Assembly (NCBI GenBank): GCA_947455365.1
Contig: CANGNU010000023.1
Coordinates: 1-9,857, forward strand
Origin: Rickettsiales bacterium
GTDB lineage: Bacteria > Pseudomonadota > Alphaproteobacteria > Rickettsiales > UBA1997
Reading direction: 5' to 3'
Length of the DNA: 9,857 nucleotides
The position numbers were made by a program, and so were the translations under genes. The notes under the pieces are model-generated. The model ran no database searches. It was not told where the DNA came from and was given only the letters and a program-made list of their open reading frames with translations. Each line of letters opens with the position of its first letter. Within the stretch, counting starts at the first letter, position 1. Positions 7,678 through 9,857 of this stretch are shown piece by piece.

Positions 7678-9510
7678 TTACACCACCTTGCCAACAAAAA
7701 ATTTCAGCGATTTATTAATTTTTTGCAGTACTAAATTTTCCGCCGCCTTTTCCAAATTTTCCGCCGCAAGAGAAATAGATTTGCGATTTTTCTCGCTATT
7801 CAACAAATTTTCCAACTGCAATAATTTTTCTGCAATATTGGTTTTTTCTTCGCTAGAAATTAATTCACCAAATTCTTGTAAATCATTTTTTAAAATTAAT
7901 GCACTTTGCCGCGCGTCTCTTGTTACTTGTGCTAGCAGCCTGTTTTCCATATCGCTCGCTGCATTTTTCATTGAATCTAACAGCATTTTTTTCACTTCGT
8001 TTTCATCAATACCAAAGCTTGGCTTCACTACAACCCCTTGTTTTGCGCCGGTTATTTTTTCTTCGGCGGTAACGGTAAGCAGGCCATCAACGTCAACTTT
8101 AAATGTAACCGCAATGCGCGCCATTCCTGCTTTCATGGCGGGAATATTTTTTATTTCAAACTGCGCAAGGCTGCGGCAATCTTGTGCAAATTCGCGTTCG
8201 CCTTGCACAATATGCAGTTTCATGCCGTTTTGGTTATCGGCGTAAGTGGTAAATTCTTTGGTCACCGAGGCAGGAATGGCGCTGTTGCGCAAGATTACCT
8301 TATCAACAATTCCACCCATCATTTCAATGCCAAGAGAAAGTGGAATTACATCAAGCAATAAGCTGCGATTATTATTGGCGCCACTTAAATTGAAAGCCTG
8401 CCAAGCCGCGCCAATAGCCACTACGCGGTCAGGATCAAGGTTGGTAAGAATTTTTTCTGCGCCAAAAATTTCTATAAATTTTTGATGAATTAAAGGAATT
8501 CTGCTTGAACCGCCAACCAAGATAACGCCTTTAATGTCAATGGTTTCAAGGTTTAAATCTTCAATTAATTTTGTTGTAAGTGAAATTGTTTTGTTAATTT
8601 TTTCGGCAATTAAATGCTCAAATTCTTTGCGAGAAATTATAACATTCTTATAACTTTTTGCTGTATCGTTAAAAGATAATTCTTCCTTAGTTTTTCGTGC
8701 TAAAATTTTTGCCGTAGAAAAATCAATTTTTTCATCAATTTTCCCATAAATCTCTTCCGCCAAAATATCATCAAAATCATCACCGCCCAAAGCCGCGTCA
8801 CCACTAACTCCAAGCACCTTAAACACACCGCGTTGCATCTTCAAAATTGACACATCAAAAGTGCCGCCGCCCAAATCATAAACCGCATAAGTGCCTTCAG
8901 AAGAATTATCTAACCCATAAGCAAGTGCTGCCGCTGTAGGTTCGCTGACCAATCGTAAAACTTCTAACCCCGCTAATTGTGCTGCAAATTTAGTAGCATT
9001 TTTTGCCGCTTCGTCAAAATAAGCGGGTACGGTAATTACTGCTTTTTTAACCGAAACGCCCAATTTTTTTTCCGCTAAATTCTTCAAATATTTTAAAATT
9101 TCTGCCGAAATTTCTGCCGCAGAATATTTTTTTTCACCAATTTTAATCAGTAGAAAACCCTTGTCATCACTGCTTTCGTCAAATTCAAAAGAAAATTTTT
9201 CACGAGAATTTTTAACATCAGAAAACCCTTTTCCCATCAATCTTTTTATCGAAGAAATTTTAATGAAATTTTTTGTCGCATCAAGCACCGCAACATTCCC
9301 CACACTAACAACATTCCCACTTTTATCAAATTCTACTACCGATTTATGCAATTCCCCACCATTTTCATCAGCAAAAATTTGCACTTTTTCATCAACAATC
9401 AATCCAACTAGCGAATTAGTTGTGCCAAGGTCAATGCCTACAACCACCTCACTTGTAGATGCTTCGTTATCTAGATTTTTTACTGGTTCTTCAATTTTTA
9501 AAAGTGCCAT
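7678..9510 (-). CDS. hscA: Fe-S cluster assembly Hsp70-type chaperone HscA
   Basis: HscA is the specialised Hsp70 that, with the J-protein HscB, releases newly built iron-sulfur clusters from the scaffold IscU in an ATP-driven cycle in the cytoplasm. The 610-residue length is normal for HscA (about 615) and shorter than DnaK (about 640). The ATPase domain shows GIDLGTTNS (25-33), VPAYFDEAAKNAT (161-173), EPTAAALAYG (190-199), YDLGGGTFDVSIL (211-223) and GVILVGGSSRIPLI (328-341). The substrate domain follows the linker LLLDVIPLSLGIE (384-396), and the helical lid is Lys/Glu-rich and short, ending without DnaK's EEVKD-type tail. The SSIKRLMGK segment (86-94) is typical of the Hsc group. It starts with ATG nine bases after the hscB stop, so the two are almost certainly one transcript. 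No strong Shine-Dalgarno sequence is seen. A dnaK assignment is much less likely given the hscB neighbour. Confidence 0.95.
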   Translation of the reverse strand: MALLKIEEPVKNLDNEASTSEVVVGIDLGTTNSLVGLIVDEKVQIFADENGGELHKSVVEFDKSGNVVSVGNVAVLDATKNFIKISSIKRLMGKGFSDVKNSREKFSFEFDESSDDKGFLLIKIGEKKYSAAEISAEILKYLKNLAEKKLGVSVKKAVITVPAYFDEAAKNATKFAAQLAGLEVLRLVSEPTAAALAYGLDNSSEGTYAVYDLGGGTFDVSILKMQRGVFKVLGVSGDAALGGDDFDDILAEEIYGKIDEKIDFSTAKILARKTKEELSFNDTAKSYKNVIISRKEFEHLIAEKINKTISLTTKLIEDLNLETIDIKGVILVGGSSRIPLIHQKFIEIFGAEKILTNLDPDRVVAIGAAWQAFNLSGANNNRSLLLDVIPLSLGIEMMGGIVDKVILRNSAIPASVTKEFTTYADNQNGMKLHIVQGEREFAQDCRSLAQFEIKNIPAMKAGMARIAVTFKVDVDGLLTVTAEEKITGAKQGVVVKPSFGIDENEVKKMLLDSMKNAASDMENRLLAQVTRDARQSALILKNDLQEFGELISSEEKTNIAEKLLQLENLLNSEKNRKSISLAAENLEKAAENLVLQKINKSLKFFVGKVV

Positions 9511-9519
9511 TATCGTAAA

Positions 9520-9857
9520 TTATTTCTTCAAATCGCGCAAAATTTTATCAAAATATTTTGCCTTGATTAAAATTTGTGCAGCTGCTGTAAAGTCTTGATT
9601 ATCAAGCTTCGCAACCGCATCATCAATTAGTAATTTTATTTTTGTTGTAAGATTTTTTTTCAACAAAACAATCTCATCAATAGTAAGTGTGGCGACAGAT
9701 TCTTGAATTTCTAAAACCTCACCAAGTGTTGCTAAATCTGGTCGCAAAGCCCCGCCATCAACTTCAATATCAGTGTCGTTAAGTTGTAAAATATGGGTTG
9801 CGCGCTTTAGTGGATTTTTCAGAATTTCGTAAGCCTCATTCACCAAAATAGATTGCT
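9520..9857 (-). CDS. hscB: Fe-S cluster assembly co-chaperone HscB (5' partial)
   Basis: HscB is the J-domain co-chaperone that delivers IscU to HscA and stimulates its ATPase. About 112 residues are visible and the frame is open to the window edge, so the N-terminal J-domain helices and the HPD motif are outside. What remains begins QSILVNEAYEILKNPLKRAT, which matches the end of the J domain in HscB (compare INQAWQTLRHPLMRAEYLL of E. coli). The C-terminal three-helix domain that binds IscU follows, with ALRPDLATLGEVLEIQESV, similar to the family's FLMEQLELREEL segment, and an end near AAQILIKAKYFDKILRDLKK. A TTG at 9844-9846 lies within the conserved J domain and is not the start. The stop is nine bases before the hscA ATG. 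Confidence 0.92.
   Translation of the reverse strand, partial: QSILVNEAYEILKNPLKRATHILQLNDTDIEVDGGALRPDLATLGEVLEIQESVATLTIDEIVLLKKNLTTKIKLLIDDAVAKLDNQDFTAAAQILIKAKYFDKILRDLKK

Noticed and set aside
7665..7681. GTAAT-N7-ATTAC inverted repeat between the unrecognised gene and hscA as a terminator
   Set aside because: It is a five-pair AT-rich stem with no T tract, expected often by chance in AT-rich DNA.
7688..8245. 185-codon open frame on the plus strand
   Set aside because: It is antisense to hscA, whose protein is clearly conserved. Its Ser/Phe-rich composition is typical of a shadow frame.

Overview
The window suggests a host-associated or parasitic alphaproteobacterium, most likely of the Rickettsiales or Holosporales type. 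This is an inference. It rests on the AT-rich sequence with lysine-rich proteins, on a UvrB and an HscB/HscA pair that look alphaproteobacterial, and on a giant ankyrin-containing protein next to housekeeping genes. No rRNA, tRNA or other taxonomic marker is present, so the order and genus stay open.

Layout: (1) Positions 2-4732 (+) are one uninterrupted reading frame of at least 1576 codons that is already open at the left edge, so the gene's 5' end is missing. It encodes a large, probably soluble, modular protein. In order it has an IQ (calmodulin-binding type) motif, a second weaker IQ motif, a pair of short LTG.D.D.FKK.KE repeats, a long unrecognised central region, an ankyrin block, a coiled-coil segment and two tandem copies of an unrecognised ~94-residue unit. 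(2) uvrB (nucleotide excision repair) lies on the minus strand at 4747-6759, convergent with it and 14 bp away. (3) Positions 6760-7663 (+) hold an unrecognised gene that appears to be split by a one-base frameshift near 6983-6989. The longer 3' part (7052-7663) encodes a helical protein with an acidic, Ser/Pro-rich tail. (4) hscA (7678-9510) and the 3' part of hscB (9520 to the window end) form a minus-strand pair, which is the chaperone/co-chaperone module of iron-sulfur cluster assembly.

How the parts relate: uvrB and hscB-hscA are conserved chromosomal housekeeping genes. The two plus-strand genes are lineage-specific proteins lying between them in convergent orientation. The giant protein is the point of interest. 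IQ motifs and ankyrin repeats are eukaryotic-style interaction modules, and together they suggest a protein meant to work inside a eukaryotic host, possibly through host calmodulin. That function is inferred, not shown. No insertion sequence, CRISPR array, RNA gene or convincing terminator was seen.
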